Shown in pieces: positions 1 through 11,790 of a DNA stretch of 64,000 nt; position 1 is the stretch's first letter; every line of letters begins with the position of its first letter. The notes beneath the pieces were generated by a model. That model was not told where the DNA came from. It saw nothing but the letters and a program-made list of their open reading frames with translations, and searched no databases. The DNA lies in NCBI RefSeq assembly GCF_964355755.1, contig NC_092678.1, forward strand, positions 18,510,922 to 18,574,921, in the 5' to 3' direction. Origin of the DNA: Antedon mediterranea (taxonomy: Eukaryota > Echinodermata > Crinoidea > Comatulida > Antedonidae). The translations under genes and the position numbers were made by a program.

Positions 1-97
1 AATATGGTAGTGATATGACATCATCATGTCTATATATGGGCACATCACATTTGTTTGTCACATAAAGTTTGATAGTGTAGACAGAGCTTTAGTTATG
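1..97 (-). repeat. MITE-like family B, truncated copy
   Basis: The segment ends in AAAGTTTGATAGTGTAGACA followed by GAGCTTTAG, the same terminus as the complete family B copy at 16395-16559. It shares the internal 'tatgggcacatcacat' block with that copy and with the one near 59.1 kb. The other end lies outside the window. No coding capacity is visible; it is probably a non-autonomous DNA transposon. Confidence 0.6.
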
Positions 98-1320
98 TTA
101 ATTCTTATAGTGTCAAACTCTCTGATAATGTAAAGTGACATTATACAGTGTGCACAATACAATTACACAATTAAATTAATATCCAATTGGAATGTTTGTA
201 ATATATTAATAATAATGTATCAAATTTGTGATATTGTTAACTAATACTTAATAAAGTTCACAGTTAATAATCACTGTAAACAAAACTAGCATTAGTAGTA
301 CTTTATATCACATGACAGAAAACCTCTTTATAGACATAATGATACGCATTTTTAACTGGACAGTCGTGACTAAGCCAATCCAAACCAGCATATGGCATAA
401 TAGGTTTGAACTGAACAGCATTTGACCCTTACAAAATTATGCATATTATAAGAGTAATTGAGATAGTTTGAAATAATAATTTATATGTCCATCATTGAAT
501 GTCTGTCTGGTGTACCAGTATCTGTACATAAAACAATAACATAGAAAATGAGTAATGAGGATAAGTATGTGTGACCTTTAACCTGTATAGTTACAGAAGA
601 TATATTATTCCAATTTGATCATACACATCTTCAGTAATTATTTGGGTATTTGGGTATTTGGGGACAGTACCTTGAAGCCTTGAAAAGTTGCCTAATTTCA
701 AGATAGTATGGGCTTCTTTTCAAGGTAGTATGGGCTTCTTTTCGAGACTTTATTTGAATGTCAAATGGATAGAATAGCATGTTTGTTCCTACCGAACGCA
801 TCGGTACACATGAGGTATATCGAAATGACTGCTTTGTATTACTGCATTGTATTGGACAGTTTTATTATGACATTTGAATATTATCCGCCATATTTGGTCA
901 AACATAACTGCCAAAATTGCACCTAAATTTCCCCACTTGGTCCATTTGTTTGTTATTTTTTTGCATATAAACACCAAACCCAGATTTTTCCCAAGATTCC
1001 AGTTTTTTTTCCAGACTTTTTGATCTTAATAGTATCAATGTTTAAGTTTATTTATCAATGGTATGTCTATACAGTACAAAACTGGTCTGTCCTTTAAAAT
1101 GGCTTATTTATTCTTTAAAAATGTCATATGAAGCCTGAAAGAAATCTAAATGGTTGGAGTAAAATATGCTTACAAGTAAATATTAGTATTAACATACAAA
1201 CGAAAATCGGACCGATTTTGGCGTTTCACTCTTCACTCACTGTATTAGTGATTACAATTTTTTCATGTAATTCTAACTGATCTCTATCGTTAAAGGATTA
1301 TTATTGTTTCTTTTTTTCAG
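98..1320 (+). other. Intron upstream of the 1321 exon
   Basis: AT-rich sequence without a convincing exon. It ends in a strong 3' splice site (a long T tract then CAG at 1318-1320). A short duplication of 'gtatgggcttcttttc' occurs at about 706-742. I read it as the last intron of the gene whose terminal exon follows. Confidence 0.5.
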
Positions 1321-1767
1321 AATCGTGAATTTGTAGAAACAGAATATACGTACAATGGCATTCCGTTTGCACGTACGTTGACGCCTCACCATGATACACC
1401 ACATTCGCTGTCAAATAGTCCAACAGATAACACTACACAAGAATTCCAAGGAAATACGATATGTTGCAATCGTTCAGGTAAACGTTACATGCAAGCAAAC
1501 ACGACGGAAGACGGCACGGAACTGAACGAAATCCATATCCGGCAGCCGAACAGGACAAGAGCGGATCTGAACACAAACAATCCGAGGGGTAATTGTACAC
1601 CAATGGTGACAACGACAATTGTGACTCTAAGCACGCCAACATCCCCGTTAGATTCAGACTCTATCCATTCCCGTCACTCTGCGTATTCAACGCATTCAGC
1701 AAATAGTTCAAACTCGGAGGGCGATGCATTTGATAACAGCTGTATTATGCGAGTTTCGGCCTTATAG
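1321..1767 (+). CDS. 3' terminal coding exon, Ser/Thr-rich tail with PDZ-ligand-like C-terminus
   Basis: A polypyrimidine tract and CAG precede an open frame of 148 codons that begins NREFVETEYTYNG and stops at 1765-1767. The frame is open from the first base of the exon, so the protein continues from an upstream exon outside the window. The tail is rich in Ser, Thr, Asn and His, includes the low-complexity run IHSRHSAYSTHSANSSNS, and has no recognisable fold or membrane segment. It ends in V-S-A-L; S-x-L at the C-terminus fits a class I PDZ ligand, which would suit the cytoplasmic tail of a receptor or channel. That role is inference; I do not recognise the family. GC content is higher than the flanks, which supports coding. 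The 3' UTR follows. Confidence 0.6.
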   Translation, partial: NREFVETEYTYNGIPFARTLTPHHDTPHSLSNSPTDNTTQEFQGNTICCNRSGKRYMQANTTEDGTELNEIHIRQPNRTRADLNTNNPRGNCTPMVTTTIVTLSTPTSPLDSDSIHSRHSAYSTHSANSSNSEGDAFDNSCIMRVSAL

Positions 1768-4700
1768 CAGCTGTTTATAAGTAACCTGATTTATGCAAAG
1801 TGGACTCAAGTCACGTAACATTATGCTTGCCAATTAAACTTCCATGCCTTTCGTACATAGATTTTCACCCTCAGTTTCGCTCATGGTAAGACGAGATAGA
1901 GATACTGCCCCAGGCATTAGGTACGTGACAATTAAGCGTGTTGTTTATTTGTGAGCGTGAAAAGTTGTTCTTCCATTTAATTGTGTGTTCATTTCGATTC
2001 GTGGTATTCAAAAGGCAAACATTCTGAACAAAGCTCATACATCTTGATAGCGCAACCATTATAGTGTAGTGTGTTTCTACACCAAGGTACAAACATGAAA
2101 TATTAACAGAAAGATAGAGTCAGATGGGCTCGACCAACAAGCTCAAAATATGTCATTTTTTCAATTGTGTTTTAACAATATTATAATAATGCATTTTTCT
2201 TTCTTTTTTTTAATGGTTTTTTTATGCTTTTGCTGTTTTGTATGTCCAAACTTGCTTTCAAATAACTATTAGTCGATGTAGAATTAAAAAAAAATTTTTT
2301 TTTTTATATTAATGTGAATCATAGTTTTAAAAATACAATTGCAAGTAAAAGAAAAAAGTTTTCAGTAGCTGTAATGACAAGATTACATCTCTATAAACGT
2401 TCAATTGGTACACATGTATATCAAATTCTGATTGGTTGAAATTAAATCGCGTAATTACAGTTTTCCACCAGTTACATCACGCATCACATATCGATAACAA
2501 TTGAATACTGGACCAGTAAACTACTTCATTGCAACTTGTAACTTTTCTATTATTTTTCTTTCTGTATTTATTGAACATTCTTCGTCAGATGATGGTGTAC
2601 ACGTTCTATCCTTGGTTACTCGTGAACGAATATTGCAATATGTTTACGTGCAAAAGTTATATATTGTCTCTCTTATATTTGACATTTTTTTATCTATATA
2701 ATATATATATATATATTTAACGTATATTTTATTATTATGTGTGTACATATACAATTATATTATATAATTTTCTATATACTATAATATATTGTATATGTAT
2801 ACAATTTGTTCATCTTTCACATCGTTCAGTACAAACTAACTTATTTGTTGTTAATTTATTATTTTTTTCTTAATTGTGTATTGCATGCAAGTCTCGACAT
2901 TGGGGTTAATATAACGTTTATAAAGTGTGTTTGAATGGGGTTTTTTTTATTTTATTTTACATTCGTCTTATAAATATAAAGCAAACTAAGACATTTTATA
3001 TTGTACATAAAATAGGGTTAAGTCTATAGCTGTTGCCAATATGGGTATTTGTTTATGATAGTAAAGACATTAACAATTTTGTTTTTCATTCATTAGTGTA
3101 GTATATACAAGTCTGCTACGTGTGTGTACATTTAGCTTTGCTACTAAACTCGCATGAATGATTTTATATCTATATGATTTAGTTTCAGTTTTTGCATTTT
3201 GTAAAAAAAAAAGAAAATTCAATGAAAATACATTCTCTTCAAACAGTGTGTAGAATCGAAGGTGAGGGGTTGGGGAGATTTATTATTTATTTTTAAGAAT
3301 GAATGAAAAGCCATGACAATTATATTAAATACATATTTATATTTTATATTCTACCAAAAAAGGTCTCTATGCATTTATGGCTATTGTAATATTAACTGAG
3401 AGAATTCCTAAAGTGATCATGTCAAAATCAGTCTACTGCATTTACTGCAGTAACTACATAATTTTATTTCAATATGATACAAGGTTGTTCAAATAAACCT
3501 TAAATAAACAGTGTGTATATGATTAGACATAAATACTTGGTAAATAATTTCATAACCTTGTTATGAGTAAACAAACTGCAGTTACTGCAGTAGAATAATG
3601 TTGACGTGGTACCTAAAAGGATTTTATTCAATACTCATGTGAACATTTTTGTTGAAAAGCTACTGTATATCATTATAATATCATATTAAATGTGGCTTAG
3701 CTAAATTTACCTACATGAAGCAGTCATATGTATAGATATTATATTATTGACTAATCTATTAATATATGATAATCATATTTTTACCCAAATGTTAAATTAT
3801 ACCTATTGATACTACAAAAATTGTAAATAAATCTGCATATGTTGTATATTATGATAAATAATTAACATAATTTGTATAGTTTTCCATTCATAAATGGCAA
3901 AAAAAAAATTGTATTTTACATATTTTCCGAAAGGATTTCTTCGAGCTGATAAAGTCAACATTTGTACATAATGTAGGTTATTCTCAAAGAAACATTGTTT
4001 ATCATATCCGGCATATCATATTCCACATGACCACACTAAATCCTTAGAAATTACTAACCAAAAATAACTGAAGATTAATAGATTGCACTTAAATTTAAAT
4101 TTGGTTAAATTTAAATGCATTCCAATATTATGATCTTCAACTTTTGCAATGTTTAATATAATAAAAGATATAATATAATAGTAATAATGATGATAATAAT
4201 TATATTTAAAGCATTTTCTTTTTTTTTTCTTTCTCCTATCTAACCATTTTGATACAAGTTCACATGTTGCTTTTCAGATTGTGTTATTGATCTTAAATTA
4301 TTTATTAAACTATCTTTTGTACTGTAAATAACTCTATGGACAAATAATAAGTAAAGAAGAATATTAATATACGGATAGGATAATATTTGTAGGAGATTAG
4401 TGTATATTTAGTCGCTTATTTGAGTTTTTGTTTGCGATTATTTTTAATTTAATGATATTCATCTTATTCTGTCTGTAATGTTTTGTTTTATGTTGTTTAT
4501 TTTGTAGGTGAAAATTCACGCAGCATCATTCAAACAAAAGACAATCTATATAATATTTGCATAATATTGTAGACCACCTGTTGATCTCCCCAACACATGC
4601 GATGCTCATAACTCATCACTATCCACCTGCAAAACTCTATTCATTTGCATATTTAAATAAGGTATATATAATAATCAGGGAATCTTATTTTAACATTGAT

Positions 4701-5640
4701 ATTCAGATATGGGTAAGTCATCATCTAGATATTACCATAACCTTAGAAACGTCCACCTTGTAATTTGCATATTTCAGGTAGTTCATTTAAAGTACTAAAC
4801 TTTATCACCTTCGTTCTTGTCATATTTTTATTTAAATATTTTCATCAATCTATCAATTTTTCTTACTGACTAAAATAGTCTTAAATGAGCATTATCTTCT
4901 GCAGTTTCCAATGTACAAGTGTGTCCAAAGTTCCAAAAATATTTGCCTTTTTTTTCATCTATTTATGGATTAGTTTTTAATACACTTACAGAATGAAATG
5001 TGGAAATAATGGCTAACAGATTTTTTTCTACAGAAAATAAATGAAATTAGAAATCTTTTGAAGAAAATAATATTTTTAAAAATCTATTCAGATGACATAA
5101 TGATCAATTGAAAACGATTTTGGTGTTTTGTACAGATCATGACGGTGTCATTTCAGCATAGGCCTATTTGCGAAACTCTTATTTTCATCGAAGAAATGAC
5201 ACATGGTTATTTTATAGTTTAGAATGAATCCATTTTCTATTTTCTTTGTATTGACACTTGTCATCGTGCATAATATGAACAGACCTCTATTTCTGGAATA
5301 TTTTTTAAAAATCACTAAAAGATAATTGTACAAATAGAACGAGGACATTCAAGAGAAAAAACCTTTAGTAATTATTTTATTCTTTGAATAATTATTTTGC
5401 TTTTAAACATATGGAAATTCTGTTGCTGAATATAGCTGGAGGTAGTTTAAAATATTGTATTTTCCAATTACTAATTAATTTCATTTCTAATATAATTTCC
5501 ATAAAATTATCAGTTGATATTGATTAATTACAAATAAATTAGTTAAATAATGATTTTATAATTACGTAAGTGAAGTAATTACTATTCATTTAGAGGGTAG
5601 CGCTTGGTTCGTGCTGTTAAAATAGAGATTTGAAATAGAG
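1768..5640 (+). other. Probable 3' UTR and AT-rich intergenic DNA
   Basis: No supported exon was seen. The first part is presumably the 3' UTR of the 1321 exon, but several AATAAA-like hexamers occur and the true end cannot be chosen. An (AT)n tract lies at about 2699-2716. The motif 'ctgcagtaac' or its inverse recurs near 3436-3460 and 3578-3596. The rest is AT-rich and featureless. Confidence 0.4.
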
Positions 5641-5654
5641 ATTTGTAATTGTGA

Positions 5655-5836
5655 GATCTTTTGACAGATTAAAAACATATATATTCCTGAAATTTTTCTG
5701 TAGGAAAAAACCCCAACAAATCATGTTTTCAGTTATGAAAGACAAAAATGGTTTAATTCAACAAAAAACCACATTGGCTGCCGTAGCCAATTTGAAGATT
5801 TTATTGCCCTTTTTTCAGGTAAATAATTTTTTTTAA
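5655..5836 (+). repeat. MITE-like family C, internal fragment
   Basis: Contains the order of blocks diagnostic of family C: 'gtaggaaaaaa', 'ttatgaaagacaaaaa', 'ttcaacaaaaaacc', a 'ggctgccgtagcc' palindrome, then 'ttttttcaggtaaat'. The copies at 8868, 13243, 33515 and 42005 share this order. Both ends are missing. The short open frame across it is fortuitous. Confidence 0.5.
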
Positions 5837-5839
5837 AGT

Positions 5840-7030
5840 ATGTTTTCTGGTGACAATATCTCTATAAAAACATCCTTATCAATTTTACTTTTGGTGAATT
5901 TAATCCGTCATCTGCCTTAACATTTACGAGTCATAGTAGAGTATGATCGAATGATTAGATTATCCTGAGTTACCCGAGAATGAGTAGTCAATTAGACTTG
6001 CGTTTACACTGATCATCTCATTGTTTACTCTCATTGCCGTGACCGCTTTCGTTATGTTAGCTTTTTGTATGGATGGATTACCGTTGCGAACTCAATCACT
6101 GAATGGACGTGGATAAATGATGTGGATGTTAATTAAAAGAAGTCCATCAGTCATGTTGTTTTCAGTAGAAAAATTGAAAAGTAAATGTTTAGCTTCGTTA
6201 TCATTCAGTTATTTATAATATTAATTTTTTTTTCATACTATAAAAATCCCAAGGCCGCCAGTTAGGGTCCTTAAGACAGGGCCTTCAGGCCTCATGCATC
6301 ACTGATAGTAATATCAAAGTCAACACAATTCACTTCGAACACTCTCATCTACAAAATATGTTTGATGTGAACACATACTGTACCTACAGAACACAACCCT
6401 AATTCATTAATGTTTCAGTGTTTATCAATGGCTTTAACTACACTGTACTACATTTAATAATCTAATAATTTATCTTTATCTTCAGTTATGTTTCTCATTT
6501 CATTCATGTATTTTTTAGTTTCTTTGAATTTAAAATTTGAAGTCTTTTTGTAACAGATTTGGATGATATATCATTAAATTAATTCTAAATTAAAAAAATA
6601 TAGTTTTTGTTGTAGTTAGAATTTGAAAATAAAAATATAAAAAATGTATGAATAAAAAATTCAACTTTGTTCATTTTGAACCGAGTGTATACTCCAATTT
6701 GCATAATATTTGCATAACATTTGCATAATAGCTCTGGCTCTGTAGTAAACAATTCTCAATATCACAGTTGATACATTATTTAATGGCCGTTGATGTGAGT
6801 TTTATTCTTCTACCCCTATATCGATAAATGCTTTGGTCTACCTGTGTAAATAATAACAAGTTTTTTATGTATAAAGGTCTAAGAGCCATATTGGTTGTGT
6901 AAAGAATATAAAACAAAATATTATGTAAAAATTTATGCATTATATCTTTTGGGGGTATTTTGATTCTGGTTATCCATTTCTTTTAACCCACTAATATTAA
7001 CCAATTGTATACTGCTATGTTCTATAAGTT
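5840..7030. other. AT-rich DNA, no gene seen
   Basis: No supported exon. Three close copies of 'atttgcata' lie at about 6700-6730, and a short GC-richer block at 6250-6300 contains a GGCCTTCAGGCC palindrome. Nothing else stands out. Confidence 0.4.
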
Positions 7031-7860
7031 GTAATTGTACATGCCATATGTCATATTTAAACATATGTCATATATGTGCCATCTATCATGATTCTGTATA
7101 TCTATTACATATGTCATGTATCTACTGTGTATCATACATCCATGTCATGCCATATATGTCATATGTCACCTATGTAAACATATGCCATATATGTCATATG
7201 TCACCTATGTAAACATATACCACATATGTATCTATATCATACATCTATGCCATATCTATGCCATATATGTAGATGGCATATGTCATATATAAACATATGC
7301 CATATATGTACCATCTATCATGATGTATATATATTACATATGGCATTTATCTGTATCATACATCTATGCCATATATGTACATGCCATATGTCACCTATGT
7401 AAATATATGCCATATTATGTGCCACCATCTGTCATGATGATGTATATATATTACATATGGCGTTTATCTGTATCATACATCCATGCCATATATGCATATA
7501 TGTACATGCCATATGTCCCTATGGAAACATGCCATTGATGTGCCATCTGTCATAATGCTGTATATCTATTACATATGGCATGTAAACATGCATACCATAT
7601 GCCATATACGTACATGCCATATGTCATTATATGGTCATATATCATGTAGACATATGCCATGCCTAATATATCATTATTTGTATGCAACGACATGTGCTTC
7701 ATCAGTACATGTCTATGATGTATATTTCATATACTGTAGCTATGCATATATGTATTATATATATATACAGTATGTGTGCCATATACTAAATATATGTGTA
7801 TGTGTGCCATATACTAAATATATGTGTAAAGGTATGGCATATAAATTACATAATATCTAT
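7031..7860. repeat. Degenerate CATATG/CCATATATGT simple-repeat tract
   Basis: About 0.8 kb of irregularly repeated units such as 'catatgccatatatgt', 'gtcatatgtcacctatgtaaa' and 'catctatcatgatgtatat'. The unit length varies, as expected for a decayed cryptic satellite. The open frames over it, made of Tyr, His, Met, Ile and Cys, are products of the repeat and not genes. Confidence 0.7.
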
Positions 7861-8865
7861 TATACTGTTATTGTATGAAGGTTGTTTATTATACATCTTT
7901 GATCAAATATACAGCAGACATGTTTATACTAAAGTAGGTATATGTTATATATTGTTATATATCTTGCATACGATAGACGTATCATGCACAATGCAGTATA
8001 CATAGCATGTTAAGGCTAGACTATTTACCCAGGTAAAATAGTTTCATGGACATATATTGCTAAGAAATTACCCGGATAAATCGCTACGCCTAAACGGGCA
8101 CATAGTTAATATATATGTATACAATATGAATGGTTGTTTTGGTTTCAGGTTTTCATTGTTTTTAGCTATTTAAAATGTTTTTTTTTTCAGAACATATCAC
8201 ATAACCATTTGGGTTTTATTGACATTATTGAATACATAGAAGTGACTATTCAATATGTTTTATTGTGTTTTTGTTCATTTTAATATAATATTTTACATTT
8301 ATTATCATTTGTCATAAAATTACATGCACATCACGTAATAAATTAAGCACATAATAATTGCACTACGCGCCAACAATACGCAATAGTGAGTGTGAACAAG
8401 TCTGCGCATGTTCACACCGTGACGTTGACGTCTTCTGTGTGGAAGTCGAGAAGCTGTCGTGCGTGTTATTGTCATTGCACCCGATAAACTTGCTGTATCA
8501 TGACTAGCAACAATAAACATCATACAGTATCGCGTCTTTTGACAGCAACTGTCATCCTATGTGAGATATTGTATATCCTCTTGACATGATATCGTAAAAT
8601 ATACGAGTCGTTGACATTTAGAATTAACATAATCACTGACGTCATAATCTCATCTCGTCAGCCATCTTCTTTTTAATTCACAATAACAGTTTATCATTAT
8701 GAATATAAATATCATTGTTATACTATTTCAAACCACTAATTTGTATAGGCCTAATGCCATCACCATGTTATATTTTCCTCGTCAAACATATCAAGTTACC
8801 ATCGGCGGTTCTGTCTTCTACAAAATCAGTTAATGCTACACTAACAAACATTAAAGTTGTATTGT
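7861..8865. other. No gene seen; small CpG-containing block
   Basis: Mostly AT-rich. A block at about 8360-8540 has more CpG than its surroundings (including 'gacgttgacgtc') but no exon structure that I can support. Confidence 0.3.
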
Positions 8866-8867
8866 AA

Positions 8868-9182
8868 AAATGAAGATTAATTAAATCAGACTTTGAATAA
8901 GTTTTTGTAGTTTTAATAAGTTAATCATTTCCGTAGAAAAAAAAAACAAAAATGAAATGTTTTTACTCATAAAATAACATAATAAATGGTTAAATTCAAC
9001 CAAAAATGTATTGGCTGGCAGCCAATTTTACCCTTTTTTGCTTTAAATTACATTTTTTCAGGTAAATAAATTTTGTTTAGATCCAATTTTTGGTCGAAGT
9101 GGATACCTATTATGTAACAACAAAATGGCATATTAAAAAAAAAATTGTGAAAAATATTTTCAGGGGAACAATACATCTTTAA
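8868..9182 (+). repeat. MITE-like family C copy
   Basis: Shares with the other copies 'aaaatgaagattaat', 'ccgtagaaaaaaaaa', 'attcaaccaaaa', 'ttttttcaggtaaat' and 'atttttggtcgaagtgga'. It ends in 'ggggaacaatacatcttt', a variant of the family terminus. A short palindrome 'ttggctggcagccaa' lies near its middle. No coding capacity. Confidence 0.6.
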
Positions 9183-9272
9183 CACATTGTTTAGTTTGCT
9201 CAATCTTGCTATAGAGTGACTTTTGCACAGTTGTTTTCCACCCGATACGGTACCTGAAGTGCTGTATTTATA

Positions 9273-9395
9273 CATACTATCTATTTCCGAGGTATCATAG
9301 AACTATTTTGGTAATACAGTCTCATTTTACACATGTGATGTATTATTATCAAATATATCCACTGTATCATACCTCAGAAATTGATACAGTACCGA
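9273..9395. repeat. Imperfect inverted repeat (stem-loop)
   Basis: 'tatttccgaggtatcatag' at about 9281-9301 is the near inverse of 'gtatcatacctcagaaatt' at about 9363-9382. A related segment, including 'gagaatcggct', recurs at about 15880-15960, so it is probably part of a dispersed element. Confidence 0.4.
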
Positions 9396-10200
9396 GAATC
9401 GGCTGTGCTTTTTTACACTTTGTCATGAGCAAACTTTGACAAAACTTTGTAGAAAAACTAGGAGTTTCCTGGAGTTTATAAATAACATTAATTTTTCTCA
9501 AGACTAGACTTAACGCACATTATAACGCAAATTTGTACCAGTTTTCAACAGTACTAACAACCGATTCGAACAACAGCCTTCACTAATTTTAAGCACGTTG
9601 CACCTGTTTTTGACGTATTGCACATTCCCATAAATATTTCAAACCTAGGCAATTTTATCAAACATAAATTTACATTTGAACGTTTTGATTTTAGTTGAAG
9701 ACATAAAACACGATGGTAAGTATGTGTATTGACCTGTTAATAAGTGTCCTTTATCCTAGCTCATTTATTATAGATACTGTAATTCTGTTTATTATGAAAC
9801 GGAATAATACAGAAAGAGACAGAAGAGTATAAAAGGTTTTTTTTTTCTCTTAGGGTTTTTTGATAGAAGTTCAAAATACCAAACACAGTTTCTACACTGG
9901 AAAAGAAAACACTCTACTGTTTTATTTTATAAACTTTTGCACATTTCCTGTTTTTGTATGTTTGTTAAAATGCAAATATGTAACTTCTTAAGTTTAAAAA
10001 TCATTTTATTTTATAGGCCTATATTTCATATCTTATTTATACTGTTTTTTGTATTCACACTGTAGGATAGAAACGAATTAAAGTTATGTTTAGGTGACGG
10101 TATGAAGTGGTTTAGTTGCTCTGAATAGGCCTACACACAATAGACAAGACTGCAAGAAGATCGTGTTGGAAAAAATGATAACAATGAACAAGAAAACCGT
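9396..10200. other. No gene seen
   Basis: AT-rich DNA with homopolymer T tracts and no exon-like segment that I can support. Confidence 0.35.
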
Positions 10201-10600
10201 ATAGGTTGGCTGGTACTTTGTAGCTCTTTTATTTATCTATTTGGTATGGTCCAAAATGAACATTATTAAAACCCCTTTTAAAGGACCATTATTATTTATT
10301 ATATTATTAACATTCGTATTATTTTTTTTATTAATTGCTATTAATTTGTTTTAACAGATTGAAAAAAAAATATTTTAACTGGAATTTCCTCCCGGATTAA
10401 CAAAAAAGGTATGATTGGTCTGGTAATTTGCAGCTTCTCTTTTAGTTATATGGTAAAAAATGAACATCATTAAACAATCTTTTAAATGACTATTATTATT
10501 TATTATATTATCTTTTTTAAATATTATTATTTTTTGATATTTTTTATAGGCCTAACGGATTGAAAAAAAAAGTTTCAAACTGGAATATCTTTCCGGGAGC
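10201..10600 (+). repeat. Diverged ~205-bp tandem duplication
   Basis: The block 10201-10402 ('ggttggctggtactttg' ... 'aatgaacattattaaa' ... 'gattgaaaaaaaa' ... 'actggaatttcc') is repeated, diverged, at about 10409-10600 ('gattggtctggtaatttg' ... 'aatgaacatcattaaa' ... 'gattgaaaaaaaa' ... 'actggaatatc'). No coding content. Confidence 0.5.
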
Positions 10601-11318
10601 TTATTCTAGGAAAATGAGCGCATTACTGTATTGAAACATTCCACGTGCTTGAAGCTTACATCATTGATATCAATAGGCGGCGCACTATTTCCGTTTGAAT
10701 TCAAGTTTGCGAAGATGACGTCATTGTGTATGAATATTAAGGATTGTTTTTATTCAATTTTTAAAGATACAAATATATATTTTTTCAATTTTGAAAATGA
10801 TGATCAAAGCGATGAACTGATTTCTTTCGAAATTAAAGCTGATGATGATGTTCGAAATTAAAGCTGATGATGATGACGTCATTGTGTATTATGAATTAAG
10901 CGCCTGTATTTGTCTGTATCTACCTGGTTGTTACTGTGTTGTTTCTTATATATAGGCGTCCTCCAAATTAGTTAGTGTGAGGATGACGTAATTGTGCATA
11001 TATTATTAAGTGTCTATGTAATTTATTTTTTTTAAATTAAATTGTTAATGATTAGATTATTTTTTAATACAGCCGTCCTCTCAGGTGGAGTTTCTTGTTC
11101 ACCTTTGTCATTCAATCTACATAATTCAGAACTCTATGAACGTTTTTCCATCAACCGTAACAACTTTGAATGTCGTAATTGTAAGAGTATTAGTAGGCCT
11201 ACATTCTGGTCATTGATCCAAAATTAGTGAAAGCCTAGTATTCGTCACTGGCAATTTACCAAAACCAAATTATAAATTAATATATGTACCAACTAAATAC
11301 TGTACGAACTAGGCCTAC
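10601..11318. other. No gene seen; short direct repeat
   Basis: 'gaaattaaagctgatgatga' is repeated directly at about 10830-10876. 'gatgacg(t)cattgtgtat' recurs at about 10713, 10874 and, diverged, 10982. The open frames here look fortuitous. Confidence 0.35.
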
Positions 11319-11672
11319 TAAAGCTTGGTTCCCACAAGCAACGCAACGCAACGCAACCGATGCAACGTAAGGAAATGCCATTCCAATAATTGTGTTTTCA
11401 CACGCCTGCGTGGAATCAAACCTCCTTATTGCGCGTTAACGTTAGCATGCCGTAAACCTTGACCTGGTTCACTCGGCGTACGTGCTCTACTATGTTTTCC
11501 AGTGTTCTTTTGCCTTGCGTGGTTGCGTGAAATCAAACTGATTTGATTTCCCGTAGCGATGTTTGCAGCACTGTTGCGTCGTCGGTTCCCACTTGTGATT
11601 ACGCAATGCAGCACTTTGCTTCGATACGTCACTGCCTTAAGTTTCGTTGCGTTCTAGTGGGAACAACGTTTA
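11319..11672. repeat. MITE-like family A, long subtype
   Basis: Begins 'aaagcttggttcccac' and ends 'gttctagtgggaac', inverse copies of the family A terminus. Repeated 'gcaacgcaacgcaac' lies inside the ends. The interior ('gcgatgtttgcagcactgt', 'gtcggttcccac', 'gattacgcaat') matches the copies at 16207-16395 and 59537-59750. No open frame of significance; a non-autonomous DNA transposon is likely. Confidence 0.7.
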
Positions 11673-11790
11673 AAGCGTGGTTCCCAGTAGGACGCAAGTG
11701 AGTTGGCCAATCACAACAATCGGTAGTTCGGATGATTTATCGCGTCGCGATCGGTCAAATTACTTACGGCGCTTGCGTTACGTCTAAAGT
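11671..11790. repeat. MITE-like family A, short subtype, truncated
   Basis: Starts 'taaagcgtggttcccagtag' immediately after the preceding copy and carries the subtype interior 'ttggccaatcacaa' and 'gatcggtcaaatta' then 'cgcttgcgttacgtc'. It lacks a clean right terminus. Confidence 0.6.

Noticed and set aside
7320-8005. Overlapping Tyr/His/Met-rich open frames of up to 131 codons
   Set aside because: They lie entirely on the degenerate CATATG simple repeat, have several equally long alternatives in other frames and no splice or start context.
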